Source: Pedobacter heparinus DSM 2366
GTDB taxonomy: Bacteria; Bacteroidota; Bacteroidia; Sphingobacteriales; Sphingobacteriaceae
Direction: 5' to 3'
DNA: 64,000 nucleotides
Assembly (NCBI RefSeq): GCF_000023825.1
Contig: NC_013061.1
Location: 2,418,001-2,482,000 of the forward strand
Part shown: one piece after another, positions 53,197 through 59,562 of the stretch
Layout: each line of letters opens with the position of its first letter
Numbering within the stretch: the stretch's first letter is position 1
The notes under the pieces: model-generated
Told to the model about the DNA's origin: nothing
Seen by the model: only the letters and a program-made list of their open reading frames with translations
Databases searched by the model: none
Translations under genes and position numbers: made by a program

Positions 53197-53445
53197 AGAA
53201 CAAAGTACTTTCTTGAGTACAACAACAATGGGCGGAAGAAGTACTATGGCAATGGCAGTGTTAAACGTAATGCAATTGAGTTCTTTAACACATTGTCAGA
53301 GGGTGACAAGGATAGGAAGGCATACATTGAATCACAATTAGTGGAATTGTACAAGCAAGATATTGAGATTATCATCCACGAATTACATATTGTTCCTAAG
53401 TCAGATACGATTTCCATGAAGAACTATCCTCTGCTAAAATGGTGA
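53197..53445 (+). pseudogene. Decayed ORF, possible tyrosine integrase arm-domain fragment
   Basis: After a TAA at 53194-53196 an open frame of 82 codons runs to a TGA, with no usable start codon. It encodes RTKYFLEYNNNGRKKYYGNG, then FFNTLSEGDKDRKAYIESQLVELYKQDIE. The opening resembles the N-terminal SAM-like or arm-binding region of Bacteroidota tyrosine recombinases (aromatic strand, Gly-Arg-Lys turn, aromatic strand, helices). The bases before the stop (VRTGSNG) continue that pattern through the stop codon. The position next to the attachment repeat is where an integrase would be expected. The overlapping frame from 53102 (79 codons) is probably not coding. Confidence 0.4.
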
Positions 53446-53472
53446 GTACTGGTGGGTACGCATCTGAATACA

Positions 53473-53497
53473 GGTTCACTTACGAGTGTAAGTAACC
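53473..53497. other. Bulged hairpin
   Basis: GGTT-c-ACTTAC / GTAAGT-AACC forms a 10-bp stem with one bulged C and a GAGT loop. There is no T tail, so its role is unclear. It lies 28 bp after the decayed frame. Confidence 0.4.
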
Positions 53498-53518
53498 GGT
53501 ACAACAGAATATCACTAT

Positions 53519-53550
53519 AGAGCTGCACAACGTGTGGCTCTTTTAATATA
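53519..53550 (+). terminator. Terminator-like hairpin
   Basis: AGAGCTGCAC pairs with GTGTGGCTCT (10 bp including two G-T pairs) around a 3-base loop and is followed by TTTTAATATATTT. It would end transcription from the decayed ORF before the gene at 53566. Confidence 0.7.
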
Positions 53551-53565
53551 TTTACCTTATATATT

Positions 53566-53922
53566 ATGAAGGACACATTTAGATTTTACAAGACAGCAGA
53601 CGGCAAATGGTACATTGATTTACCGGAATGGGGCGGTTCAATTGATGATCTACAGATGGTGGAGGGTGCTGATACGATGTTAGATCGTGTCAGTGGTTAT
53701 ACCAATGAATGTTACCTTGAAATGAGTGATGAACCGTTTGATGATGCTGACAGGATTAGACTTGTTGAAGATTTAACTAATTCCGTTGGTGGTGGCAATT
53801 ATGTTATGGAAACCTATAAAGGTGAAGAGATTAATCATATGATGTGGTTATGCGAGGTGACAGGATATGTCTTTCATGGCTTACCCAGAGCAATATACGT
53901 TAATTATCCAGTCGAATTATGA
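53566..53922 (+). CDS. Small acidic protein, DUF6717-like, immunity-type
   Basis: The 118-residue soluble protein starts with FRFYKTADGKWYIDLPEWGG and continues with LQMVEGADTMLDRVSG. The opening and the MVEGADTMLD block resemble DUF6717, a small family often seen among orphan or immunity-type genes. That assignment is from memory of the pattern and unverified. It overlaps the next gene by 4 bp (ATGA). Confidence 0.65.
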   Translation: MKDTFRFYKTADGKWYIDLPEWGGSIDDLQMVEGADTMLDRVSGYTNECYLEMSDEPFDDADRIRLVEDLTNSVGGGNYVMETYKGEEINHMMWLCEVTGYVFHGLPRAIYVNYPVEL

Positions 53923-54686
53923 AGATGGAAATAGAATACAAACGGTTACGATGGCTTATTCTGATTGTTGGGGTCTTAGCTCTTATAAGCTCTACTTCGT
54001 TTACATTAACTATGGCTGCATGGGGTATGGGTAATAAAACCTACATATATCTAGCATTGTATCCATTATTAATTGTAGCAGTGACGCTTGTAGCGTTTAA
54101 TGTAAAGGCGGGCTACTTGACCATGTGCTTTATCGCCTGTTGCTACACCGTACTTTTATCAGGATCAGTTATAGAATATGTACTCTATAACAGGAAAAAT
54201 CTTGTTCTTATACCAATTGTCGTACTTCCATTCCTATTGTATCTTATATTGGTTCCTTTGACAATTAAGATGCTGATGTGGAGATCAGCTAATCGTAAGC
54301 TAGTTTACAGGCTTTCCGTGACAATAGTTATGATGTTTACAGTTTATATCTGTTCAGGAATGATTTATAACAAAGCTGATTGTAATTTGTATGCGGATGC
54401 TACTATTAAATCAGACGGAACTATAAAAATTGTATGCAAACCTGGTTTTGGGGATGCTAGAGAGTTTTATATTACATCAAAGTCAAGGGAGTTGGTCAAG
54501 ATGTTTAAGGATAAAGGGGAGCTTTATCAAGGTACATGGAATGCAGATGTACAAGGAGTGGGTACTGTAGTCATGGGTAAGCTCCAAACCTTTACAATAA
54601 CCCACATCAATGAGATCGAATTAAAGTCTCCATTGGAATGGAATGCAGGTCAACTTATCGGTGATACAACTTTTATTTTACCATGA
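53919..54686 (+). CDS. Membrane protein, unknown function
   Basis: The 255-residue protein has five predicted membrane helices (around residues 10-32, 40-62, 66-88, 94-118 and 128-148) and a C-terminal hydrophilic domain of about 100 residues with a beta-rich pattern (ATIKSDGTIKIVCKPGFG). No family is recognised. The ATGA overlap with the preceding gene implies coupled translation and a functional pair, for example a soluble plus membrane immunity unit. Two ATG codons (53919, 53925) are possible. Confidence 0.68.
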   Translation: MKMEIEYKRLRWLILIVGVLALISSTSFTLTMAAWGMGNKTYIYLALYPLLIVAVTLVAFNVKAGYLTMCFIACCYTVLLSGSVIEYVLYNRKNLVLIPIVVLPFLLYLILVPLTIKMLMWRSANRKLVYRLSVTIVMMFTVYICSGMIYNKADCNLYADATIKSDGTIKIVCKPGFGDAREFYITSKSRELVKMFKDKGELYQGTWNADVQGVGTVVMGKLQTFTITHINEIELKSPLEWNAGQLIGDTTFILP

Positions 54687-54702
54687 GCTGCACATTCCCA
54701 AT

Positions 54703-54727
54703 CCATCCCCCTTCACAAAAGGGGTGG
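54703..54727. other. Bulged hairpin after membrane-protein gene
   Basis: CCA-tc-CCCCTT / AAGGGG-TGG forms a 9-bp stem with a two-base bulge and a 5-base loop. It lacks a T run. Similar bulged hairpins follow other genes of the island. Confidence 0.4.
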
Positions 54728-54784
54728 CGTAGGTCGTACCTATTGTTCTAATTCCTTACCTTGTACTGCATTATTAATAAGGTC

Positions 54785-55243
54785 ATGGGAGAATCTATTC
54801 TTAATAACGAAAAAGTAACGGAACTATATTTATATATAGTTCAACACTCTGACACAGATACCGAGTACTGGTACGGTGGAATTAGTGATGTAAACTCAAT
54901 CTTAGCCACCTTTGACAGGAACGATATTAAAGATTTGGTTAATACACTTATAGAGTGGAGACCAGAACTATTATCTAACCTTGCTTTTGCATTAACGGCA
55001 GATGATGATAGAGGATTACCGGCAGTAAGAAGCTACCTTTACGCGCATATATTTTTAATTTTAGATAATCCTGAATTATTGAATGTAATAGATGACTTTG
55101 ATTATTTATTGAATAGCGATGACATGGTATCTCCTCTTGTCCCTGATATTAGACGTAAGCTAAATGAATATAACTTCCTTAATTACGATAGAGTTGCAAT
55201 AGGCAATTGTCAGGTAGTTCTTAATAAGCTTAATTGTCACTAG
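54785..55243 (+). CDS. Small helical protein, paralog of 56476, immunity-type
   Basis: The ATG at 54785 gives 152 residues. An upstream TTG at 54761 is rejected because a TACCTTG box, a weak -7 element, overlaps that position (54758-54764). The protein is acidic and helical with ELYLYIVQHSDTD, DLVNTLIEWRPELLSNLAFAL, SYLYAHIFLILDNPELLNVI and PDIRRKLNEYNF. The same blocks in the same order occur in the protein at 56476 (ALYLYLEANQDID, FNIADALLSATNEHISVKYLYAKIFLQTENLEGL), so the two are diverged paralogs. The family is not recognised. Small duplicated helical proteins of this kind often serve as immunity factors. Confidence 0.68.
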   Translation: MGESILNNEKVTELYLYIVQHSDTDTEYWYGGISDVNSILATFDRNDIKDLVNTLIEWRPELLSNLAFALTADDDRGLPAVRSYLYAHIFLILDNPELLNVIDDFDYLLNSDDMVSPLVPDIRRKLNEYNFLNYDRVAIGNCQVVLNKLNCH

Positions 55244-55252
55244 TTCTTCATT

Positions 55253-55301
55253 CCTATCCTTAGCCTTCGCTCAAAGGGGCGGTTTAACTGAGGCAAATAG
55301 G
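55253..55301. other. Two-part bulged palindrome between convergent genes
   Basis: CCTAT (55253-55257) and GCCT (55263-55266) pair with AGGC (55291-55294) and ATAGG (55297-55301), leaving 5- and 2-base bulges and a 24-base loop. It separates the plus gene ending at 55243 from the minus gene ending at 55311 and may be a weak bidirectional terminator. Confidence 0.4.
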
Positions 55302-55310
55302 CTATTACAA

Positions 55311-55784
55311 CTAATCGCTATAATTAAAATACAAGACATATATGTACGCTTCACTTTCCAACACGAAGTATTCGTAATACACGCCTAGGTCATAACTGAA
55401 TGATGTCGAATCTAATTCTGTTGCGCGAAAGCACGATTTGTAACCAGTAATCTCCTTTAATAGATTATGAAAGAAATTAACCTCTTTCTCAACTTTACTG
55501 GCTGAAACAAATTTAGTCTCGAAAAGCCAACCTGTCAGTGATTTTTTTAATTCTTCGTCTGAAATTGAATTGAGGTTAAACGATTGATCTCTCAGAACAT
55601 CAAACTGCTCCTTTAGAGTTTCAATCATGTTTTTATTTCCTTTTTCAACCTGTACAATATCATAATCGTATGAAAGAGTCGAATCAGGCTGATTTAGCGA
55701 TTCAAATGTGTGTAATATGCCCTTAATGAATGGAATGCCCAAGTTTTTATAATCTCCGTCATCAAGTGTACCACTGTACTTCAT
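55311..55784 (-). CDS. Hypothetical protein
   Basis: The 157-residue soluble protein reads MKYSGTLDDGDYKNLGIPFI at the start, is acidic and helical in the middle, and ends in tyrosine-rich strands (YDLGVYYEYFVLESEAYIYVLYF). No family is recognised. It is the only minus-strand gene of the island, so it must have its own promoter in the 690-bp gap. It might be another immunity-type gene. Confidence 0.6.
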   Translation of the reverse strand: MKYSGTLDDGDYKNLGIPFIKGILHTFESLNQPDSTLSYDYDIVQVEKGNKNMIETLKEQFDVLRDQSFNLNSISDEELKKSLTGWLFETKFVSASKVEKEVNFFHNLLKEITGYKSCFRATELDSTSFSYDLGVYYEYFVLESEAYIYVLYFNYSD

Positions 55785-56475
55785 ATTAATTAATTATTTG
55801 TAATGTTAATGATTAGGAGACGATTATGATAAACTCCCTAGTTTTCAAATTTACCTCATTTTGCTTACATAAACTACAAATTTAATAGCAGACGCATACA
55901 ATGCCTCTCCCTCTTTTGCTGCTTAGAACAGGTTAAGGCATCGTATGGTCTTTGTTTTAGAAGGTAAAAATCCTGTAGTGCTACTTATAAATGCATCTGC
56001 GGACTATTCGTACTTAGGGAAGGTTTGTGCAAACATGAACGCTAGTCGTCGGAAATAGGTATTCGCTGCTACTAAGCTGGCCACAGAATGGTGCCAGATT
56101 CCCAACGCACACAGCTAGGTTTATTCAACCTGGCTTAGCCACTACACTGATCTGTCATCATTCTTGGCTTTCAGCAAGCGGCGCAGCTCATGAAATGCTA
56201 CTCTGTCTTTAGTTAGACACTTCGTGACTAACAAAGCCACCGCATTTCTCAGTTCAGCTCACCTGCGGGTCGCTCAGGCTTCAGATTGTCACAATTGTTG
56301 AAGTGACAACGCTCTAGGCCAACAGATCAACAATTCCGCCAATCCTTGTGTTTTCATGCTGAAAACATATCAATGCATCGCTACTGCGTAGCTTTACTGC
56401 ACTGACCTTCGTTTCATTCGCCGGTCGGTGAGCTTAGTAAATATTATTTATATTTAACACTTCATAGTCCTTAAT
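55785..56475. other. 691-bp non-coding stretch within the island
   Basis: No credible reading frame exists here on either strand. From about 55990 to 56440 the base composition is visibly richer in G and C than in the neighbouring island genes, and short dyads are present (TTGTCACAATTGTTGAAGTGACAA region at 56287-56310 with 7-bp arms, TTTTCA-TGC-TGAAAA near 56350, GCTAC-TGC-GTAGC near 56379). It could be a structured RNA, a decayed gene or a replication or transfer site. Confidence 0.45.
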
Positions 56476-56988
56476 ATGGTTTATAACATTGCAGATATTT
56501 ATAGGAAAGAGCACCCTACTGATCGGGTGCATGCGTTATATTTATATTTAGAAGCAAATCAAGATATTGATGAGGGAGACACATTGATTAATCTTCATGA
56601 TCCGGAGATATGCTCATATCTTAAGAGCTTTTCACAATCCGAATGGGAGCTATTTGAACAACGAATGTCTAGTTGGAATGAAGCGGCATTATTTAATATT
56701 GCTGATGCCCTTCTATCTGCTACCAATGAACATATTAGCGTTAAATACTTATATGCTAAGATATTCCTGCAAACTGAAAACTTGGAGGGCTTGGAGTACC
56801 TAGTTCAGAACATACATCTTGTATCCTGCATACCCATTGGAGAATGTGGAATAGACTTTTATCAAGAGATCAAACAGAAGATAATTAAGTTATCAAAGCA
56901 TTTCGGTTCTGATTATTCCTATTGGCTTCTGGTTCTTGATTTAAAGATTGAAAGTGAAATAGACCATTTCAATTCATTGAAAAGCTAA
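56476..56988 (+). CDS. Small helical protein, paralog of 54785, immunity-type
   Basis: The 170-residue acidic helical protein shares its block order with the protein at 54785 but is diverged and has an extra N-terminal segment (MVYNIADIYRKEHPTDRVHA). Its C-terminus has a hydrophobic SYWLLVLDLKIE patch. A TATATTTA box (near 56448) may act as the promoter. No family is recognised. A strong terminator follows at 57040. Confidence 0.68.
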   Translation: MVYNIADIYRKEHPTDRVHALYLYLEANQDIDEGDTLINLHDPEICSYLKSFSQSEWELFEQRMSSWNEAALFNIADALLSATNEHISVKYLYAKIFLQTENLEGLEYLVQNIHLVSCIPIGECGIDFYQEIKQKIIKLSKHFGSDYSYWLLVLDLKIESEIDHFNSLKS

Positions 56989-57039
56989 TCGTTGCTTATT
57001 CAGTCTACTTATGTTACGTTTACAGTGAGAGCGTTAATT

Positions 57040-57076
57040 GGGTACGTGCCTTCTGGCATGTGCCCTTTCTTATTTT
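57040..57076 (+). terminator. Rho-independent terminator
   Basis: GGGTACGTGCC pairs fully with GGCATGTGCCC (11 bp including two G-T pairs) around a TTCT loop, followed by TTTCTTATTTTA. Confidence 0.88.
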
Positions 57077-57083
57077 AGTGGGA

Positions 57084-57152
57084 GGTAGAGGTGCCATTGT
57101 TCCTGTTCGTTTAAAAGGTACAGCACTCAACTGGCAATGGTAACTATCTACC
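57084..57152. repeat. Two-part imperfect palindrome
   Basis: GGTAG (57084) and CCATTG (57094) are mirrored by CAATGG (57135) and CTACC (57148), with unequal spacers (5 and 7 bases) and a 35-base centre. The layout of two paired boxes with spacers resembles that of recombination sites such as integron attC, without their conserved core bases. Confidence 0.4.
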
Positions 57153-57175
57153 TTTTATAACATAAGAAGTGGACT

Positions 57176-57252
57176 GCTCCCTTAGCAATGGCATTATACC
57201 AATATCCGAAAAAGTGTAACGTCCTCTTAATAATAGATTATTGATACATTTG
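57176..57252 (+). repeat. Degenerate relative of the 90-bp intergenic element
   Basis: CCCTTAGCAATGGCATTATACCA (57179-57201) matches the centre of the element at 57754 (CCCTTAACAATGG.. to ..TACCA), and AATATCCGAAAAAGTGTAAC resembles its left end in rearranged order. It ends with TACATTTG (57245-57252), a good -7 box 17 bp before the ATG at 57270. Confidence 0.5.
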
Positions 57253-57269
57253 TGGATATCGTTTTAAGT

Positions 57270-57746
57270 ATGACTACAGTTAGATTTAGAGATTGGACTT
57301 TGACAGTAGACCGTGAGACTACACATTTAACTTATGCTTCTGTCGTCAATGGTAGTGCGGAGGATTGCAAATGTGATGACTGTAAAAATTATGTTGTTAA
57401 CCAGGCAACGGCGTTTCCTGATGAGATTATCTTACTGTTGCATCAGCTAGGGATAGACTATAGAAAGGAATGCGAGGTATGGCGAATGTCGAAGGATGAA
57501 AGTGGGAATCATCTTTACAATGGGATATTTCATTTTAAGGGAAGCTTTGAAGGCAAAGATTGCTTCGTGACGACTGATGGGAGTAATGGAACATTTTCTA
57601 TGACGGATATAAACGAATCTTTCAGCATTGGTTTTAGAATAGCCAGTGAGCTCACTTACTTTAAAGATAAAGAGAATCTCGTTCAAATAGAGTTTGAAAC
57701 AAGAATACCGTGGACGATTGATAAAAAGCTGGAGCCCGAGTGGTAG
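57270..57746 (+). CDS. Cys-pair small protein of an immunity-like family
   Basis: The ATG at 57270 gives 158 residues. The GTG at 57252 is rejected because its first base lies inside the TACATTTG promoter box. The protein has an N-terminal strand VRFRDWTLTVDRE, a CKCDDCKNYV motif (three Cys near residue 35), FPDEIILLLHQLGIDYRKECEVWRM, and a GIFHFKGSFEG hairpin. Proteins with this order (CxCxxCxNY, then a FP..LL..LGID helix, then a hairpin) are common orphan genes near polymorphic toxin loci; I do not know a formal name. It is the first of three small genes separated by related elements. Confidence 0.66.
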   Translation: MTTVRFRDWTLTVDRETTHLTYASVVNGSAEDCKCDDCKNYVVNQATAFPDEIILLLHQLGIDYRKECEVWRMSKDESGNHLYNGIFHFKGSFEGKDCFVTTDGSNGTFSMTDINESFSIGFRIASELTYFKDKENLVQIEFETRIPWTIDKKLEPEW

Positions 57747-57753
57747 ACTTTAA

Positions 57754-57843
57754 GCAGCAATATCCAAAATCTGTACTTACCCCTTAACAATGGTTTTTAC
57801 CATAATAAATGGATATGGAAGATTGACAGCAAACTGCTATCTT
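57754..57843 (+). repeat. 90-bp intergenic element, copy 1
   Basis: It starts 7 bases after the preceding stop with GCAGCAATATCCAAAATCTG and ends ATGGATATGGAAGA through GCTATCTT. Copy 2 at 58241 is also exactly 90 bp and matches closely at both ends, while the centre differs. The ends contain the inverted pair ATATCCA / TGGATAT, and the centre holds its own hairpin ATGGTttttACCAT. The right edge carries a TATCTTG promoter-like box. Confidence 0.8.
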
Positions 57844-57874
57844 GTGTGACTTAGACATTCATCACACAGCAATA

Positions 57875-58240
57875 ATGAAAGCAACTATCATAAGTATCTT
57901 CTCTAGTAAAACAAAGTGGCTGCATTTAACAATCCTGATAATCTCTACGGCATTAGTTACAACTTTTCTTTATATGTTTCTGATTCCGTTTGTGTTTTGG
58001 AATATTTATGGTAGTGGTACTAGTGCAGATAGAATTGGAGAACTGCCAATCATGATCTTTGTAGGTGAATGGCTTGCGTTAATCATTGCATTATTGTTTC
58101 TTAGTTTTGGTTTCTACCGAAACAGGGCGAAACACAATCTACCCAATGGAAAATCATACTTACTTGCTTCCATATTGTTGGTGCTACTATATCTGTTAAG
58201 GGGTCCAATTCTAAACTTTATGTTTACGGTCTTCCAGTAG
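57875..58240 (+). CDS. Small membrane protein, unknown function
   Basis: The ATG at 57875 gives 121 residues. The TTG at 57842 overlaps the TATCTTG box and is rejected. Three predicted membrane helices are present (around residues 15-38, 60-80 and 95-118) with LTILIISTALVTTFLYMFLI at the start. No family is recognised. Its stop directly abuts the second 90-bp element. Confidence 0.62.
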   Translation: MKATIISIFSSKTKWLHLTILIISTALVTTFLYMFLIPFVFWNIYGSGTSADRIGELPIMIFVGEWLALIIALLFLSFGFYRNRAKHNLPNGKSYLLASILLVLLYLLRGPILNFMFTVFQ

Positions 58241-58330
58241 GCAGCAATATCCACAATCTGAACCTTCCCTATAAAAGAACAAATAGGTTAAAAACATGGA
58301 TATAGAAGAATGAAAGCAATAAGCTATCTT
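58241..58330 (+). repeat. 90-bp intergenic element, copy 2
   Basis: It begins GCAGCAATATCCACAATCTG immediately after the stop of the membrane-protein gene and ends GCTATCTT, which is part of a TATCTTTG box (58325-58332). The ends match copy 1 in about nine of ten positions. The centre is unrelated in sequence but again palindromic (AACCT..AGGTT and CCTAT..ATAGG). Confidence 0.8.
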
Positions 58331-58335
58331 TGATT

Positions 58336-58590
58336 GTGATAACTGAGAAAGCAATAGCAGTATATAAAAGATTTGATGGTGATATAGACAGTTGGGCTAG
58401 ATACGGAACCTCTAAGGATAAGCTAGCCCTCACAGATCAAGAATGGTTTATTATTGATAGCCTCCTTCAAGATTTAAAATTGATCGAGAGTAATTTTGCT
58501 TCCGAGGACTATATCAATAAGATAGAAACTCAATTTAGCTTACATATTGAGGGCGAATCAGCTATCAGTTTACTGAAGTCACTAGTGTAA
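58336..58590 (+). CDS. Small acidic protein, unknown function
   Basis: A GTG at 58336 gives 84 residues. The start is uncertain because no ATG exists in the frame and the TATCTTTG box overlaps the alternative TTG at 58330. A leaderless or non-standard start is possible. The protein is soluble, with ITEKAIAVYKRFDGDIDSWARYG and DQEWFIIDSLLQDLKLIES. No family is recognised. It is the third gene in the small cassette-like run. Confidence 0.5.
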   Translation: MITEKAIAVYKRFDGDIDSWARYGTSKDKLALTDQEWFIIDSLLQDLKLIESNFASEDYINKIETQFSLHIEGESAISLLKSLV

Positions 58591-58753
58591 TTATATTAAT
58601 TACTCCACAAAGGTAAGCTTGTCCTAGCGACACGTACAAAGAAGTTCCGGCATAAACGCTCAGGTGGCCACGCGCAGTCCATTTATTCCGTATGCCATCT
58701 TTACTTAGTCGCTTGGAAAGCTTGGTTGGGTACCATAATTAATAAATAACTAT

Positions 58754-59212
58754 ATGGTACAAAACAAATTATCTAGAGTGGCAGAGATACAGGTTATCTA
58801 CAAGCCGCATTACAACACACAGAACAGGCCGAAGATTACTAATGCAAGTCTTGCTTACAAGCTGTTCCTTGCGCAATGGTCAATGGACAAGATCGAGTAC
58901 TTAGAAGAGTTTAAGATGATGCTATTAAGCAGAAGTAACAGGGTGTTGGGCATTGTTGACATTTCAACAGACGGAATAAGTAAAACAGTGGCAGACCCGA
59001 AAGTAATCTTTGGTATTGCTTTAAAAGCTGCTGCAAGTGGCATTATACTTTGTCACAATCACCCGAGTGGTGCATTGGAACCTGGAAGTGACAATATAAA
59101 GGTTGCAGAGAAGTTATGTTGGGGAGCGAAGATATTAGAGATTGAAATAGTTGACTATTTGATTATAAGCAAAAACAGCTTCTACAGCTATTCAGATGAA
59201 GGTTTGTTATGA
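58754..59212 (+). CDS. RadC/JAB-domain protein, mobile-element type
   Basis: The 152-residue protein is a short RadC: it has only the JAMM metalloprotease-like domain and no HhH DNA-binding part. Key residues are the Glu in EEFKMMLLSRSN, HNHPSG with its two His, and the Ser and Asp in SGALEPGSDNIKVAEK. This short form is found very often in integrative elements and defence islands of Bacteroidota; its function is unknown. The 163 bp upstream (58591-58753) is non-coding and GC-richer than the genes. Two GGGACAA motifs follow the stop. Confidence 0.9.
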   Translation: MVQNKLSRVAEIQVIYKPHYNTQNRPKITNASLAYKLFLAQWSMDKIEYLEEFKMMLLSRSNRVLGIVDISTDGISKTVADPKVIFGIALKAAASGIILCHNHPSGALEPGSDNIKVAEKLCWGAKILEIEIVDYLIISKNSFYSYSDEGLL

Positions 59213-59220
59213 TAATGGCG

Positions 59221-59251
59221 GGGACAAATACAGGGACAAAATGGGGGATAA
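59221..59251 (+). repeat. GGGACAA repeats with 12-bp period at the right inner edge
   Basis: GGGACAA (59221), GGGACAA (59233) and GGGATAA (59245) are exactly 12 bp apart and lie 8 bp after the radC-like stop. The left inner edge has two such motifs with the same spacing and orientation. Confidence 0.6.
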
Positions 59252-59370
59252 AACTCTCATTACAACGCTTAAATGCTATATTAGCACTAACAATTAAAAG
59301 ACAAGCAATATAATTATTAACTCATGTTGTATCTTAGGTTTATATCCTAACTGATTGATTATTAGACTAC

Positions 59371-59433
59371 AAAACCCCTATAAAAAAAGAAAGAGGCGTT
59401 CTATCCAGACACTCCTCTATTCTAACCAAATAT
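59371..59433 (-). repeat. Right 63-bp direct repeat (native ncRNA 3' end)
   Basis: It differs from the left copy only at 59405 (C versus A). Read on the minus strand it continues seamlessly from the 5' part of the ncRNA, so this is the original gene end and the left copy is the duplicate. Confidence 0.9.
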
Positions 59434-59513
59434 AAACCTGTATGAACGGGTTTTCTCTTTAAGTTCTATCAGGCTTTAACCTTAGCCTGAATTGAAACTG
59501 TTGTTCATTTTTT
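59371..59513 (-). ncRNA. Putative small ncRNA of unknown family, island insertion target
   Basis: On the minus strand a TATATTTG box (59527-59520) should start a transcript near 59513. The transcript contains a perfect hairpin TCAGGCT-N8-AGCCTGA (59491-59470), an ATGAAC/GTTCAT pairing (59507-59502 with 59446-59441), an AAACC/GGTTT hairpin, and ends in the terminator AGAGG..CCTCT followed by TCTTTTTTTAT (to about 59380). No protein is encoded except a tiny frame of eight codons (MNNSFNSG). I cannot match it to 6S, tmRNA, RNase P or a known riboswitch. Its boundaries are inferred from the promoter and terminator. Confidence 0.55.
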
Positions 59514-59519
59514 ATAAGA

Positions 59520-59562
59520 CAAATATACATAGTTTTTATATATAGTGTATATAGTACACTAT
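59520..59562 (-). promoter_or_regulatory. ncRNA promoter with 8-bp dyad operator
   Basis: TATATTTG on the minus strand (59527-59520) is a perfect -7 match, but no TTTG is present at -33. In its place lies the dyad ATAGTGTA-N5-TACACTAT (59542-59562), whose core TAGTGT-N7-ACACTA is identical to the dyad before gltB. Loss of the -33 element and a dyad in that position suggest an activator-dependent promoter. Confidence 0.55.

Larger units (their letters stand above)
52933..59433. mobile_element. 6.5-kb genomic island bounded by 63-bp direct repeats
   Basis: Copies of a 63-bp sequence at 52933-52995 and 59371-59433 differ at one base. The right copy is the natural 3' end of an ncRNA gene on the minus strand, and the left copy is a displaced duplicate, as expected for site-specific insertion into an RNA gene end. 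The content differs from the flanks: small orphan genes of uneven codon use, a RadC protein of the mobile type, long non-coding patches, and GGGACAA repeats at both inner edges. No intact recombinase is present, so the island is probably non-autonomous or decayed. Confidence 0.72.

Noticed and set aside
53102..53341. 79-residue coding gene starting at 53102
   Set aside because: Its composition is Thr/Ser/Met-rich and unlike a protein, and the more protein-like reading (KYFLEYNNNG and following) is in another frame over the same bases.
57754..58330. Integron attC array
   Set aside because: The spacers have bulged palindromes and conserved ends, but the attC core sequences (RYYYAAC and GTTRRRY) are not in place and no integron integrase gene is present. 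I report them only as cassette-like elements.
59371..59513. 6S RNA
   Set aside because: The expected long rod with a central open bubble could not be drawn convincingly. The unit has several short local hairpins instead, so the family is left open.
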